Assembly: GCF_002250055.1 (NCBI RefSeq)
Contig: NZ_CP018866.1
Coordinates: forward strand, 264,001-328,000
DNA from: Sutcliffiella cohnii
GTDB lineage: Bacteria > Bacillota > Bacilli > Bacillales > Bacillaceae_I
Direction: 5' to 3'
Length of the DNA: 64,000 bases
The notes under the pieces are model-generated. The model saw only the letters and a program-made list of their open reading frames with translations, made no database searches and was not told the DNA's origin. A program made the position numbers and the translations under genes. Each line of letters starts with the position of its first letter. The stretch's first letter is position 1. Shown piece after piece: positions 17,491-27,098 of the stretch.

Positions 17491-18476
17491 TGAAAACTCT
17501 TTATTTTGACTGTTTTTCTGGTATAAGTGGAGATATGGTTATTGGCGCTCTTATTGATGCTGGAGCAGATCCAAACCATCTCGTACAACAACTGAAAAAA
17601 TTAAAAATCGATGATGAGTACGAACTGAAGTGGACAAAAGTTGTAAAAAACGGAATTACGAGTACAAAGTTTGATGTTGTGTTATTGAATGAAGGCAATT
17701 ATCATAGTCATTCCCATTCGCATCATGAACATAGTCATGGAAACGATCACACACATGAACACGACCACGGACATAGCCATGCACATGCACACGCTCATAG
17801 TCATTCGCACGACCATGATCACGGTCATTCGCACGATCACAGTCATGATCACGATCACGGTCATTCGCACGGTCACAGTCACGATCACGATCACGGGCAT
17901 GTACACGACCACGGGCATGTACACGACCACAGTCATGATCACGGTCACAGCCACGATCACCACCACCATCATCGTTCTTACAAAGATATTGTCGAGATGA
18001 TTGAACAGTCTGAGTTAGAAGATGATGTGAAAGAAACGGCACAACGTATTTTTCGTAAAATTGGCGAAGCGGAAGGGCTTATTCATGGAATGCCTTTAGA
18101 TAAAGTACACTTCCATGAAGTTGGAGCGGTAGATTCAATTGTCGATATTATTGGTGCAGCGATACTAATCCATCAGCTAGGAGTTGACGTCGTAAAATCG
18201 TCCCCAGTTCCGGTTGGCAAAGGAAAGATTCGTATCGACCACGGAATTTATCCAGTGCCAGCACCGGCAACGTTAGAAATTTTACGCGGAGTCCAGTTAG
18301 AACAATCGGACGTTCGATTTGAACTGACCACTCCAACCGGTGCAGCAATTGTAGCTGTGCTGGCGGAAGAGTTTTGCTCGATTCCATCGATGAAAGTCGA
18401 AAAAATTGGGTATGGTGCAGGTACAAAAACGTTTAAGGACCATCCGAACGTTCTGCGAGTGTTAATAGGAGAATAG
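17490..18476 (+). CDS. larC: LarC1, N-terminal part of the nickel insertion protein, with large His-rich segment
   Basis: A 328-residue protein. The start (YFDCFSGISGDMVIGALIDAGA, shown in part) and residues after 165 (KVHFHEVGAVDSIVDIIGAA, SSPVPVGKG) are the LarC N-terminal domain. Residues about 71-161 are an insertion made almost only of HS, HD and HG pairs, encoded by a degenerate CAC/CAT-rich repeat, a likely nickel store. LarC inserts nickel into the bis-thiocarboxylate nucleotide with CTP. The conserved C-terminal half follows as a separate frame, as in Lactobacillus larC1/larC2. Confidence 0.92.
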   Translation: MKTLYFDCFSGISGDMVIGALIDAGADPNHLVQQLKKLKIDDEYELKWTKVVKNGITSTKFDVVLLNEGNYHSHSHSHHEHSHGNDHTHEHDHGHSHAHAHAHSHSHDHDHGHSHDHSHDHDHGHSHGHSHDHDHGHVHDHGHVHDHSHDHGHSHDHHHHHRSYKDIVEMIEQSELEDDVKETAQRIFRKIGEAEGLIHGMPLDKVHFHEVGAVDSIVDIIGAAILIHQLGVDVVKSSPVPVGKGKIRIDHGIYPVPAPATLEILRGVQLEQSDVRFELTTPTGAAIVAVLAEEFCSIPSMKVEKIGYGAGTKTFKDHPNVLRVLIGE

Positions 18477-18498
18477 CCGTCATAAAGGTGTGTGTGCA

Positions 18499-18975
18499 AT
18501 GACTAATTCGTTACCACCAAATAAAGAACATATCGATTCCGAGATGGTAAAAATGGAAGTGAATTTGGACGATATTTCCGGAGAGCTGCTAGGTTATGTG
18601 ATGGACTTACTTTTCGAAGCAGGGGCAAATGATGTATACTATACCCCTATTTACATGAAAAAGAATCGTCCCGCCGTACAGCTACAGCTCCTCTGTTCCG
18701 AACAGAAGGTAGCGGCAATGAAGGAAATATTGTTTAAAGAAACAACAACTCTCGGTGTTCGATACTACCCATTATCTGTCCACCGTCTCGAAAGGCGTTT
18801 TACGAAAGTAGAAACGAAATGGGGACCAGTTACAGTAAAGGTAGGAATGTTAGAACAAAATGCTGTTCAAAAAGCACCAGAGTTTGATGAGTGTAAAAAA
18901 ATAGCTCAGCAACATGGTGTTCCGTTAAAAACAGTATACGAAGAAGTTTGGAAAACAATGGAAAGCTCTACCTAA
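18499..18975 (+). CDS. larC: LarC2, C-terminal part of the nickel insertion protein
   Basis: About 158 residues (SEMVKMEVNLDDISGELLGYVMD in part, YYTPIYMKKNRPAVQLQ) matching the C-terminal catalytic domain of one-piece LarC. It is in the +1 frame relative to larC1. The ATG at 18499 has AAAGGTG 8 bp upstream; a GTG at 18490 is possible. The frame is open upstream only to 18469, while larC1 stops at 18474-18476, so an 8-nt window (with AGGAG in it) would allow a +1 frameshift fusion, as is known for Lactobacillus larC. Independent initiation is equally possible. Confidence 0.88.
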   Translation: MTNSLPPNKEHIDSEMVKMEVNLDDISGELLGYVMDLLFEAGANDVYYTPIYMKKNRPAVQLQLLCSEQKVAAMKEILFKETTTLGVRYYPLSVHRLERRFTKVETKWGPVTVKVGMLEQNAVQKAPEFDECKKIAQQHGVPLKTVYEEVWKTMESST

Positions 18976-18993
18976 ATCGCAAAACGGTTTAGG

Positions 18994-19022
18994 TTGACAT
19001 AAATTAAAAAACTATTTTTATA
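18994..19022 (+). promoter_or_regulatory. Candidate promoter of tkt
   Basis: TTGACA (18994-18999), 17 bp, TTTATA (19017-19022; TATAGAAT overlaps it). It would allow transketolase and transaldolase to be expressed apart from the lar genes. Confidence 0.55.
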
Positions 19023-19040
19023 GAATAGGAGTGTTGATGT

Positions 19041-21056
19041 ATGACAACAACAGATAAGCAAACACAAATCGAACAAGTAGCAATAAATACGATTCGTACA
19101 TTATCAATCGACGCAATTGAAAAAGCAAACTCAGGTCACCCAGGAATGCCAATGGGTGCAGCACCTATGGCTTACGCACTTTGGGCAAAAGAAATGAACC
19201 ATAACCCATATAACCCAAGTTGGTTTAACAGAGACCGCTTCGTTTTATCAGCAGGTCACGGTTCTATGCTTTTATACAGCTTATTACATTTATTCAACTA
19301 CGATGTTTCCATGGAAGATCTTAAAAACTTCCGTCAGTGGGGCAGTAAAACACCTGGTCACCCTGAATTTGGTCACACTCCTGGAGTAGAAGCAACAACA
19401 GGTCCACTTGGACAAGGAATTGCAATGGCTGTTGGAATGGCGATGGCTGAGAGACATTTAGCAGCTACATATAACAAAGAAGGTTATAACGTAGTAGATC
19501 ACTTTACGTATAGCATTTGTGGTGACGGCGACTTAATGGAAGGTGTTTCTGCAGAAGCGGCTTCTTTAGCTGGTCACTTAAAACTTGGTAGATTAGTAGT
19601 TATGTATGATTCTAACGATATTTCTTTAGACGGTGACCTACACCTATCATTCTCTGAAAATGTAGAAGATCGTTTCAAAGCTTACGGCTGGCAAGTAATT
19701 CGTGTAGAAGACGGTACAGACATCGACACAATTCAAAAAGCGTTACAAGAAGCGAAGTCTGACACGGATCGTCCTACTTTAATTGAAATTAAAACAGTTA
19801 TCGGATACGGTTCACCAAACAAATCTGGTAAATCAGCTTCTCACGGTGCGCCACTAGGGAAAGAAGAAATCGCCCTAACGAAAGCATCTTACGGTTGGGA
19901 AAGCGACGAGCCATTTTACGTACCAGCTGCAGTAAGAGAGCATTACCAACAGCTTGCTGAAGAAGGTAAACAAAAAGAAGCAGCTTGGAACGAATTGTTT
20001 GAAAGCTATAAAGCAGCTCACCCTGAGTTAGCTCAACAATTAGTAGCAGCAATCAATGGAGAGCTTCCAGCTGGTTGGGAAGAAACATTACCTGCATTCG
20101 CAGACGGTGAAGGATTGGCAACACGTGATTCTTCTGGAAAAGCATTAAATGCAGCAGCTAAAGCAATTCCACAACTAATCGGTGGATCAGCTGACTTAGC
20201 TGGATCAAATAAAACACATTTAACTTTTGAGAAAAACTACGCGATGGACGGCTACGAAGCTCGTAACATCTGGTTCGGTGTAAGAGAATTCGCAATGGGT
20301 GCAGCAATGAACGGTATGGCACTTCACGGTGGAGTAAAAGTATTCGGTGCAACATTCTTTGTATTCTCTGACTACTTACGTCCAGCAATTCGTCTAGCAG
20401 CACTTATGAAACTACCAGTAACGTATGTGTTCACACATGACAGTATCGCTGTTGGAGAAGATGGACCAACTCATGAGCCTGTAGAACATTTAGCAGCGCT
20501 ACGTGCAATGCCTGGAGTTTCTGTCATTCGTCCAGCTGACGCAAAAGAAACAGTAGCAGCATGGAGATTGGCTATTGAAAGCACAGACACTCCAACTGCA
20601 CTTGTATTAACTCGTCAAGGGTTACCTACTTTAAGTGTAAGCCAAGAAGAAGTATATAACGGTGTAAGTAACGGTGCATACGTAGTTTCTCCTGCGAACG
20701 GTGAAGTAAGTGGTTTATTACTTGCAACAGGTTCTGAAGTTGCTCTAGCAATGGAAGCACAAAAAGCACTTGAAGCAGAAGGTATTTCCGTATCTGTCGT
20801 AAGTATGCCAAGCTGGGATCGTTTCGAAAAACAATCAGCAGAATACAAAGCGACAGTTTTACCGAAAAACGTAAAAGCACGTCTTGCAATCGAAATGGGC
20901 TCTACAATTGGTTGGAGAGAGTACGTTGGCGACGAAGGGAAAGTACTAGGTATCGACCAATTCGGAGGATCTGCACCTGCTAGCAAACTACTAGAAGAGT
21001 ACGGATTCACGGTAGAAAACGTAGTGAACAACTTTAAACAATTATTAAATAACTAA
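19041..21056 (+). CDS. tkt: Transketolase
   Basis: A 671-residue thiamine-diphosphate enzyme of normal length. [16 protein letters not shown] (about residue 33), [13 protein letters not shown], the ThDP motif [19 protein letters not shown] (about 155), and the C-terminal domains with [26 protein letters not shown] are visible. It moves two-carbon units between sugar phosphates in the non-oxidative pentose phosphate pathway. A second-copy tkt placed with tal after an aldonate kinase fits disposal of 6-phosphogluconate carbon. Confidence 0.96.
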   Translation: MTTTDKQTQIEQVAINTIRTLSIDAIEKANSGHPGMPMGAAPMAYALWAKEMNHNPYNPSWFNRDRFVLSAGHGSMLLYSLLHLFNYDVSMEDLKNFRQWGSKTPGHPEFGHTPGVEATTGPLGQGIAMAVGMAMAERHLAATYNKEGYNVVDHFTYSICGDGDLMEGVSAEAASLAGHLKLGRLVVMYDSNDISLDGDLHLSFSENVEDRFKAYGWQVIRVEDGTDIDTIQKALQEAKSDTDRPTLIEIKTVIGYGSPNKSGKSASHGAPLGKEEIALTKASYGWESDEPFYVPAAVREHYQQLAEEGKQKEAAWNELFESYKAAHPELAQQLVAAINGELPAGWEETLPAFADGEGLATRDSSGKALNAAAKAIPQLIGGSADLAGSNKTHLTFEKNYAMDGYEARNIWFGVREFAMGAAMNGMALHGGVKVFGATFFVFSDYLRPAIRLAALMKLPVTYVFTHDSIAVGEDGPTHEPVEHLAALRAMPGVSVIRPADAKETVAAWRLAIESTDTPTALVLTRQGLPTLSVSQEEVYNGVSNGAYVVSPANGEVSGLLLATGSEVALAMEAQKALEAEGISVSVVSMPSWDRFEKQSAEYKATVLPKNVKARLAIEMGSTIGWREYVGDEGKVLGIDQFGGSAPASKLLEEYGFTVENVVNNFKQLLNN

Positions 21057-21070
21057 TTATAGTAAATGAG

Positions 21071-21107
21071 ATGGCCGGGCACCGTATAAACGATGGTGCC
21101 AGGCTTC
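21071..21107 (+). terminator. Hairpin between tkt and tal
   Basis: CCGGGCACC and GGTGCCAGG arms around a 12-nt loop, no clear T run. It may reduce read-through into tal or protect the tkt 3' end. Confidence 0.5.
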
Positions 21108-21137
21108 CTAATATAAAAATTGTGGAGGGAAATAAAC

Positions 21138-21800
21138 ATGAAATTTTTTATCGATACAGCTAACTTAGAAGATATTAAAAAAGCGTACAAAATGGGTGTT
21201 CTTTCTGGAGTTACAACGAACCCTTCGTTAGTAGCAAAAGAAGGCGTAAAATTTGAAGACCGTATTGAAGAAATCCTACAAGCAGTACCGGAAGTAGAAT
21301 CTGTATCTGCAGAAGTAAGCCCAAATGCAGTAACTGCAGAAGAAATGATCGCAGAAGCAGAAGAGCTTTTAAAAATTAACGGTGGCGATGACAAAATCAC
21401 AATCAAATTGCCAATGACGTTAGCTGGTTTAGAAGCGACTCGTTACTTAGCGAAAAAAGGTGTAAAAACAAACGTAACGTTAATCTTCACAGTAAACCAA
21501 GCATTATTAGCTGCTCGTGCAGGTGCAACATACGTTTCTCCATTCTTAGGTCGTTTAGACGATATTTCTCAAGATGGCGTACTATTAGTAGAAAAAATTG
21601 CGGAATTATTCCGTGTTCATAACTTAGATGCACAAATCATCGCTGCATCCGTTCGCCACCCAGACCACGTTACTCGCGTAGCACTAGCTGGAGCACACAT
21701 TGCAACAATTCCTTACAACGTAATCGAGCAACTTTCTAAGCACCCATTAACAGACCAAGGCTTAGAAAAATTCGCTGCTGACTGGAAAACAACATTTTAA
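21138..21800 (+). CDS. tal: Transaldolase, short (FSA-like) subfamily
   Basis: About 220 residues, the usual size of the Bacillus transaldolase / fructose-6-phosphate aldolase subfamily: [29 protein letters not shown], Schiff-base Lys in ITIKLPMT (about residue 90), [24 protein letters not shown]. The ATG at 21138 follows GTGGAGGGAAAT; the in-frame ATG at 21120 is less likely. It works with transketolase to return pentose phosphates to glycolysis. Confidence 0.95.
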   Translation: MKFFIDTANLEDIKKAYKMGVLSGVTTNPSLVAKEGVKFEDRIEEILQAVPEVESVSAEVSPNAVTAEEMIAEAEELLKINGGDDKITIKLPMTLAGLEATRYLAKKGVKTNVTLIFTVNQALLAARAGATYVSPFLGRLDDISQDGVLLVEKIAELFRVHNLDAQIIAASVRHPDHVTRVALAGAHIATIPYNVIEQLSKHPLTDQGLEKFAADWKTTF

Positions 21801-21815
21801 TAAATGACATTGAGG

Positions 21816-21848
21816 CTACACTTCTGATGGGAAGTGTGGTCTTTTTTT
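21816..21848 (+). terminator. Terminator of tal
   Basis: CTACACTTC and GAAGTGTGG arms followed by CTTTTTTT. Confidence 0.85.
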
Positions 21849-21893
21849 GTTTTAACTAGTATTAAAGTAGAACGTACTTATTTTTAGCTATAT

Positions 21894-21907
21894 TAAGGTT
21901 AAAACCT
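21894..21907. promoter_or_regulatory. TAAGGTTAA motif and palindrome
   Basis: AAGGTTAAAACCTT is a perfect dyad that contains TAAGGTTAA, the nonamer found twice in the htrA promoter (25553, 25573). It is placed before the repeat array and could be the original control region of the response-regulator gene. Confidence 0.4.
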
Positions 21908-21934
21908 TCCATTTTCTCTTCGAATAGATGTAAC

Positions 21935-22925
21935 CACCTCGATTTATGTGGTGTATATGAATCCATTTATGTGTCCCGCGTAACCGTAAAATGAGCCTAC
22001 CCTCGGTTAATCTGGGAGATGAACCAATGTATGTGGGACAACCACTGATTTATGTGGGTAATAAATTAATTTATGTGTCCCACGTGTCTGTTAAATGAGT
22101 CTGTAGCGGTTAATGTGGGAGATGAAACAAATTATGTGGGACAACCACTGTTTTATGTGGGTTATGAACCAATTTATGTGTACTATGTGTCCGTTAAATG
22201 AGTCCGTACTCGGTTAATGTGGGTGACGAAACGTTTTATGTGGGACAACGACTGATTTATGTGGGTTAAAAATTAATTTATGTGTCCCACGTGTCCGTTA
22301 AATGAGTCCGTACTCGGTTAATGTGGGTGACGAAACGTTTTATGTGGGACAACCACTGATTTATGTGGGTTATAAATTAATTTATGTGTCCCTCGTGTCT
22401 GTTAAATGAGTCTGTAGCGGTTAATGTGGGAGATGAAACAAATTATGTGGGACAACCACTGTTTTATGTGGGTTATGAACCAATTTATGTGTACTATGTG
22501 TCCGTTAAATGAGTCCGTACTCGGTTAATGTGGGTGACGAAACGTTTTATGTGGGACAACCACTGATTTATGTGGGTTATAAATTAATTTATGTGTCCCA
22601 CGTGTCTGTTAAATGAGCCCGTACGCGGTTAATGTGGGTGACGAAACGTTTTATGTGGGACAACCACTGATTTATGTGGGCTATAAATTACTTTATGTGT
22701 CCCACGTGTCTGTTAAATGAGTCTGTAGCGGTTAATGTGGGAGATGAAACAAATTATGTGGGACAACCACTGATTTATGTGGGTTATAAATTAATTTATG
22801 TGTCCCACGTGTCTGTTAAATGAGCCCGTACGCGGTTAATGTGGGAGATGAACCAATTTATGTGGGACAACCACAGATTTATGTGGGTTATAAATCCATT
22901 TATGTGTCCCTCTCCTCCGTTAAAG
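21935..22925. repeat. 103-104-bp tandem array, TTTATGTG keyword family
   Basis: The landmark TTAAATGAG recurs at 22091, 22194, 22298, 22402, 22505, 22609, 22713 and 22816 (variant at 21987), a period of 103-104 bp and about nine units. Each unit has TTATGTGGG keywords at 21-bp steps with one linker of 40-41 bp. TTTATGTG is the reverse complement of the CACATAAA keyword at 6.1-6.5 kb, so the two arrays are the same family in opposite orientation. Two unit subtypes (GTCTGTAGCGG and GTCCGTACTCGG) alternate in part. No gene is supported between 21801 and 23078. Confidence 0.92.
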
Positions 22926-23078
22926 CCGGAAAACGATGTACCGATCATTACAGAACCACCAAACACCCCACAATTCTAATCCAATTCTCATGTTTTACAT
23001 CTTTTTTTCCTGTAAGATAAAATAGAAGCAAGTTGACTAAACTAAAGATAGATAAGTAATACCATTGAGGTGTTTCAT

Positions 23079-23759
23079 ATGAATAAAGTGTTATTAATAG
23101 AAGATGAAAAAAACTTAGCGCGGTTTGTAGAATTAGAGCTTCAATATGAGGGCTTTGACGTAACAACTGCCTTTGAAGGTAGGGAAGGACTTGCACTTGC
23201 GCTTGACGAAGAGTGGGATGTTATTCTTTTAGATTTAATGCTTCCCGGCCTTAGTGGGATGGAAATTTGCCGGAGAATTCGTGCAGTAAAGGATACACCG
23301 ATTATTATGTTAACAGCGCGAGATAGCGTCATGGATAAAGTTTCTGGTCTTGATAGTGGAGCCGATGATTACATGTCTAAGCCGTTTGCGATTGAAGAGT
23401 TACTAGCTCGCATTCGCGCGTTAAAAAGAAGAACAGAAAATCGCTCACATGAAGGCGAAGAAGATAAACTTTCCTTTAAAGATTTAGTTATCGACAAGAG
23501 TGCCAGAACGGTTTTCCGCGCTAACGAGGAAATTGAGCTAACGAAAAGGGAATTCGATTTATTAGTCACGCTGATGAGTAATAAAAACCGAGTGTTAACA
23601 CGTGAACTACTATTAGATAAAATCTGGGGCCTTGGCTCGTATGCCGAGACAAATGTAGTAGATGTGTATATTAGATATCTGCGCAATAAATTAGATAAAC
23701 CAAAACAAGATAGCTATATTCTAACTGTGCGTGGGACTGGATATGTGATGCGAGAATGA
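23079..23759 (+). CDS. OmpR/PhoB family response regulator
   Basis: A 226-residue regulator: receiver domain with acidic pair ED (8-9), phospho-acceptor Asp52 in DVILLDLMLPG, the Lys of SKPF (about 101), then a winged-helix domain ending RNKLDKPKQDSYILTVRGTGYVMRE in part. The ATG at 23079 follows TTGAGGTG. It overlaps the histidine kinase gene by 4 bp (ATGA). It may control the nearby htrA, whose promoter carries two direct repeats. Confidence 0.94.
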   Translation: MNKVLLIEDEKNLARFVELELQYEGFDVTTAFEGREGLALALDEEWDVILLDLMLPGLSGMEICRRIRAVKDTPIIMLTARDSVMDKVSGLDSGADDYMSKPFAIEELLARIRALKRRTENRSHEGEEDKLSFKDLVIDKSARTVFRANEEIELTKREFDLLVTLMSNKNRVLTRELLLDKIWGLGSYAETNVVDVYIRYLRNKLDKPKQDSYILTVRGTGYVMRE

Positions 23760-25174
23760 ATGGGATAAAAAGGTTTTACGGACATTTACCGATTAGATGG
23801 AAGCTAGCACTATGGTCTTCTATCGTATTATTCGGTTTGTTCGCTACATACAACTCATTACAATATTACGTGTTAAATAGTTGGATGATGGATCAAGAAG
23901 AACGTCACATAAAAGAAAAGATGAATGAGGTCCAAAACTTCTTTGCAGATCCTTCTCATTTAATAGACCGGAATTCCATTATTAATAGTAGTCGCTTTTT
24001 AGAAAATATCGTAGAAGCAGATGAATTAATTCGAATTATGGATCGCAACGGCAACTTAATCGTTGGAGTTGCCAACAATTTTTCAGAAGAAATTATTGTG
24101 AGTCCCATTGAGAGTGGAGATTTAGAGTTAGTTTTAATAGATGGAAAGCATATATTAATTTATCGCAGACCGCTTATTACACCTGGTTTTGTTGGGTATG
24201 TAGAGGTAATTCGTGATTTAAAAACGTATGAACGACTAAGAGGTTTAATCTTTTTAGTTACCTTTTCGGCAGGAATGGGTGCAATCCTCCTTAGTGGATT
24301 AGGTGGAATGATTATCGCAAAACAGTTGTTACGACCAATAGCAGCGTTGACAGAAACGATGAAAAGAATAAAAATGCGCGGTCTAAAAGAACGGGTACCG
24401 TTAGATGCTAACCAAAAGGACGAAGTGGCAGACTTATCGCGAATGTTTAACGAAATGATGGATGACGTAGAATTATCTTTCCAAAAGCAAAAGCAATTCG
24501 TGGAAGATGCATCCCATGAATTACGAACACCAATCGCAATTTTAGAGGGGCACTTATCGCTATTAAATCGCTGGGGGAAAAAAGACCCTGAAGTGTTAGA
24601 GGAATCATTAAAAGCTTCCCAACAAGAAGTAGAGAGATTAAGAAAGCTAGTATTGGAACTTTTAGAGCTTACAAGGCTAGAATCGGATCAGTTTGAAATA
24701 GGTGAAGAGGAAATAGATCCTGTTACGGTTATCGAAAAGACAATTGCTAACTTTGAATTAGTTCATCCAGACTTTAAATTTGTGTTTCATAATTTAGTAA
24801 AAGATAAGAAAAACAATAGCCTTCGTGTTGCAGAGCGCCATTTAGAACAATTGCTCATGATTTTAATGGATAACGGCATTAAATATTCACAAGACAAAAA
24901 GTTGTTAGAGATTACAGCGGAAACGAACGAAATGTCGAAGGAATGGGTCTTTCGTATAAAGGATTATGGAATCGGAATACCGAAAGAAGATATTGAAAAA
25001 ATATTTGATCGTTTTTATCGTGTAGATAAGGCAAGAAGTAGAGCAAAAGGTGGCCACGGTCTTGGACTATCCATCGCACAACGAATCGTCTCCCATTATA
25101 AAGGGAACATAAAAGCCGAAAGCAAAGAAGAACAATGGACAGAAGTAATCGTCACCATCCCAAACGTAATCTAA
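23756..25174 (+). CDS. Sensor histidine kinase
   Basis: A 472-residue membrane kinase: TM1 about 15-38, an extracellular domain of about 120 residues, TM2 about 163-187, HAMP (about 188-240), phospho-acceptor His254 in EDASHELRTP, N box MDNGIKYS, G1 DYGIGIP and G2 GGHGLGLS. The architecture is that of ArlS and B. subtilis YkoH. It overlaps the regulator gene by 4 bp and would phosphorylate it. With HtrA downstream, an envelope-stress input is plausible. Confidence 0.93.
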   Translation: MNGIKRFYGHLPIRWKLALWSSIVLFGLFATYNSLQYYVLNSWMMDQEERHIKEKMNEVQNFFADPSHLIDRNSIINSSRFLENIVEADELIRIMDRNGNLIVGVANNFSEEIIVSPIESGDLELVLIDGKHILIYRRPLITPGFVGYVEVIRDLKTYERLRGLIFLVTFSAGMGAILLSGLGGMIIAKQLLRPIAALTETMKRIKMRGLKERVPLDANQKDEVADLSRMFNEMMDDVELSFQKQKQFVEDASHELRTPIAILEGHLSLLNRWGKKDPEVLEESLKASQQEVERLRKLVLELLELTRLESDQFEIGEEEIDPVTVIEKTIANFELVHPDFKFVFHNLVKDKKNNSLRVAERHLEQLLMILMDNGIKYSQDKKLLEITAETNEMSKEWVFRIKDYGIGIPKEDIEKIFDRFYRVDKARSRAKGGHGLGLSIAQRIVSHYKGNIKAESKEEQWTEVIVTIPNVI

Positions 25175-25314
25175 CGAATGAATAATTCGTTGTTGCGTTT
25201 AAATAAGCAGAAGGCAGCCAATGCCCCATGTGGTAATAAAGTTTTGCACCATGGAGCTTGAAAAATAACTAACGGATAGTTTTTATATTAAGCTTAGACT
25301 GGCTTTATGAGTTT

Positions 25315-25455
25315 AGAACCGTAAGTGGAACGTAGCGGAAGACACTTGACTCCTGCGGGATGTAGAGGGAAGGTCGAGACCCCACAGGCGCAGCCGAGGA
25401 GGCTCGAATCCCTCCCCGCGGAAAGCAAGTGTCTGCAGCGAAGTGAAACGAACTA
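25315..25455. repeat. Dispersed palindromic GC-rich element, copy 1
   Basis: A GC-rich block unlike its surroundings, with TTGACTCCTGCGGGA, GGTCGAGACCCCACAGG and GCCGAGGAGGCTCGA. The ends GACACTTG (25341-25348) and CAAGTGTC (25426-25433) pair. A second copy lies at 32.5 kb, and I recall this kind of element as frequent in Bacillaceae genomes. The 25175-25634 gap holds this element and the htrA promoter, no gene. Confidence 0.85.
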
Positions 25456-25552
25456 AATGAAAACCACTATCCTATTTCAAGGTAAACACATAAACTCTTA
25501 TGTCCTTCAAACGCACCCAAATAGCATTTTTAATCAAAATCTCATTTTACTT

Positions 25553-25591
25553 TAAGGTTAATTTTAACTTAATAAGGTTAAATAATAGTAT
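25553..25591 (+). promoter_or_regulatory. htrA promoter region with two TAAGGTTAA direct repeats
   Basis: TAAGGTTAA at 25553-25561 and again at 25573-25581, 20 bp apart. A possible promoter is TTAACT (25564-25569), 16 bp, TAGTAT (25586-25591). Direct repeats at about two helical turns are typical of OmpR-family response regulator sites; the two-component system immediately upstream is the obvious candidate. Confidence 0.6.
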
Positions 25592-25634
25592 AGAGATGAA
25601 GATAAAAACAATTAGCACGATGAGGTGAGTTACA

Positions 25635-26861
25635 ATGGGTTATTACGATGATCATATGAGATCAGAAAAGATGAAAAAAGAGCGAGGGGGAAGCGGCAAA
25701 ATTTTTATAGCTGCTATCTCCGGTGGAATTGTTGGAGCGTTAATCGTCGTGGCGATGCTTCCAATTTTGCTCGACTGGGGTGCCTATATGCAACCAGACA
25801 ATCAAGCATCAGCCCAGGAAAGTGTAGCAACGACAACAACGATCCCAAGTGAACAAATAGAATTTAAACAAATCCAAACAGAAGTAACAGACGCAGTTGG
25901 GAAAGTAAGTGACGCTGTAGTGGGGGTTGTAAATATTCAACAAGGTGGAGGTTCCATCTTTAGTCCACCAGGTGCGACAGAAGCAGGAACTGGATCGGGT
26001 GTTGTGTATAAAAAAGAAAACGGCAAAGCGTATATCGTTACAAACCATCACGTAATCGATAAAGCATCAAAAATTGAAGTAAGCTTATCCAACGGTACGA
26101 GAGTGGAAGCAACTTTGTTAGGTAGTGACAGTTTAACAGATTTAGCAGTGTTAACGATAGAAGAAGAGCATGTATCTCAAGTTGCGGTTTTTGGTGACTC
26201 CGATACGATTACGCTTGGTGAGCCAGTTATTGCAATTGGTAACCCACTAGGATTAGAGTTTTTCGGGTCCGTTACACAAGGGATTGTGAGTGGTACGGAA
26301 AGAACGATACCAGTGCTTTATGATAGAAGTGGCCAACCACAATGGGAGGCAGATGTTATTCAAACAGATGCAGCCATTAACCCAGGTAATAGCGGTGGCG
26401 CACTAGTAAACTTACGAGGTGAAGTCATCGGAATTAATTCCATGAAAATTGCTCAGTCACAAGCAGAAGGTATCGGGTTTGCGATTCCAATCAATACGGC
26501 AAAACCAATCATTGAAGATTTAGAAATGCATAATGAAGTAAAAAGACCATTTATGGGTATAGGGTTAATGTCCCTTTCTGATATTTCACTAGAACATCAA
26601 AGAAATACATTGAAACTTCCAGAAGAAGTAACACACGGTATTGTCGTGACAGGTGTAGAGCAGCAATCACCAGCCTTTAATGCAGGGTTAAAGCAATACG
26701 ACGTTATCGTAAAATTAGACGATACCGAAATAAAAGGCACATTAGAACTACGAAAATACTTATATAACAGCAAAAATGTCGGAGATACGATGAAAGTCAC
26801 GTATTATCGAGACGGTAAGTTACAAGAAACGGAAATGACGTTAATCGAACAAGTATTTTAA
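25635..26861 (+). CDS. HtrA/DegP-like membrane-anchored serine protease
   Basis: A 408-residue trypsin-like protease with an N-terminal cytoplasmic tail, one membrane helix (about 22-48), a protease domain with catalytic His139 (TNHHVID), Asp169 (SLTDLAVL) and Ser253 (NPGNSGGAL), and one C-terminal PDZ domain (about 300-400). It degrades misfolded exported proteins at the outer face of the membrane. The order two-component system then htrA resembles CssRS-type quality control, though the kinase here is closer to the ArlS/YkoH type. Confidence 0.94.
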   Translation: MGYYDDHMRSEKMKKERGGSGKIFIAAISGGIVGALIVVAMLPILLDWGAYMQPDNQASAQESVATTTTIPSEQIEFKQIQTEVTDAVGKVSDAVVGVVNIQQGGGSIFSPPGATEAGTGSGVVYKKENGKAYIVTNHHVIDKASKIEVSLSNGTRVEATLLGSDSLTDLAVLTIEEEHVSQVAVFGDSDTITLGEPVIAIGNPLGLEFFGSVTQGIVSGTERTIPVLYDRSGQPQWEADVIQTDAAINPGNSGGALVNLRGEVIGINSMKIAQSQAEGIGFAIPINTAKPIIEDLEMHNEVKRPFMGIGLMSLSDISLEHQRNTLKLPEEVTHGIVVTGVEQQSPAFNAGLKQYDVIVKLDDTEIKGTLELRKYLYNSKNVGDTMKVTYYRDGKLQETEMTLIEQVF

Positions 26862-26886
26862 TTAAAAAACGAATTGAGGCGGTAAG

Positions 26887-27042
26887 ATGGAAAATAAAGA
26901 AGAGCAAGTTAAGAAGCCATTAGCCAAATGTTTAGATGTTCGAAAAATTGCCGAGAAATATAGTAAAAAAGGGTTTAAAGTAGAAGTATGTAAACCACGG
27001 ATAAGTTTAATAAAAGAATTAGACTTACAAATTTCATTATAA
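26887..27042 (+). CDS. Small hypothetical protein (51 aa)
   Basis: A 51-residue frame starting MENKEEQVKKPLAKCLD with GAGGCGGTAAG just upstream, 25 bp after the htrA stop and before a strong terminator. Lysine-rich and soluble, with two cysteines about 20 residues apart (Cys15, Cys35). Family not recognised. Confidence 0.6.
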   Translation: MENKEEQVKKPLAKCLDVRKIAEKYSKKGFKVEVCKPRISLIKELDLQISL

Positions 27043-27061
27043 ATAAGCTACAAACATAAAC

Positions 27062-27098
27062 ATAAAAAAACGGCCATCACATTTGGCCGTTTTTTATT
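27062..27098. terminator. Bidirectional terminator after htrA and the small gene
   Basis: AAAAAACGGCCA and TGGCCGTTTTTT arms around TCACATT. Confidence 0.88.

Noticed and set aside
17682-18042. Frames on both strands across the His-rich part of larC1
   Set aside because: They are shadows of the CAC/CAT repeat; the larC1 frame has clear homology on both sides.
18463-18476. RF2-like programmed +1 frameshift in larC as a firm call
   Set aside because: The AGGAG overlaps the would-be slip codon and GAA to AAT re-pairing is poor, so it is kept only as a possibility.
21935-22925. CRISPR array
   Set aside because: Repeats and intervening sequences are both conserved from unit to unit; there are no unique spacers and no cas genes.
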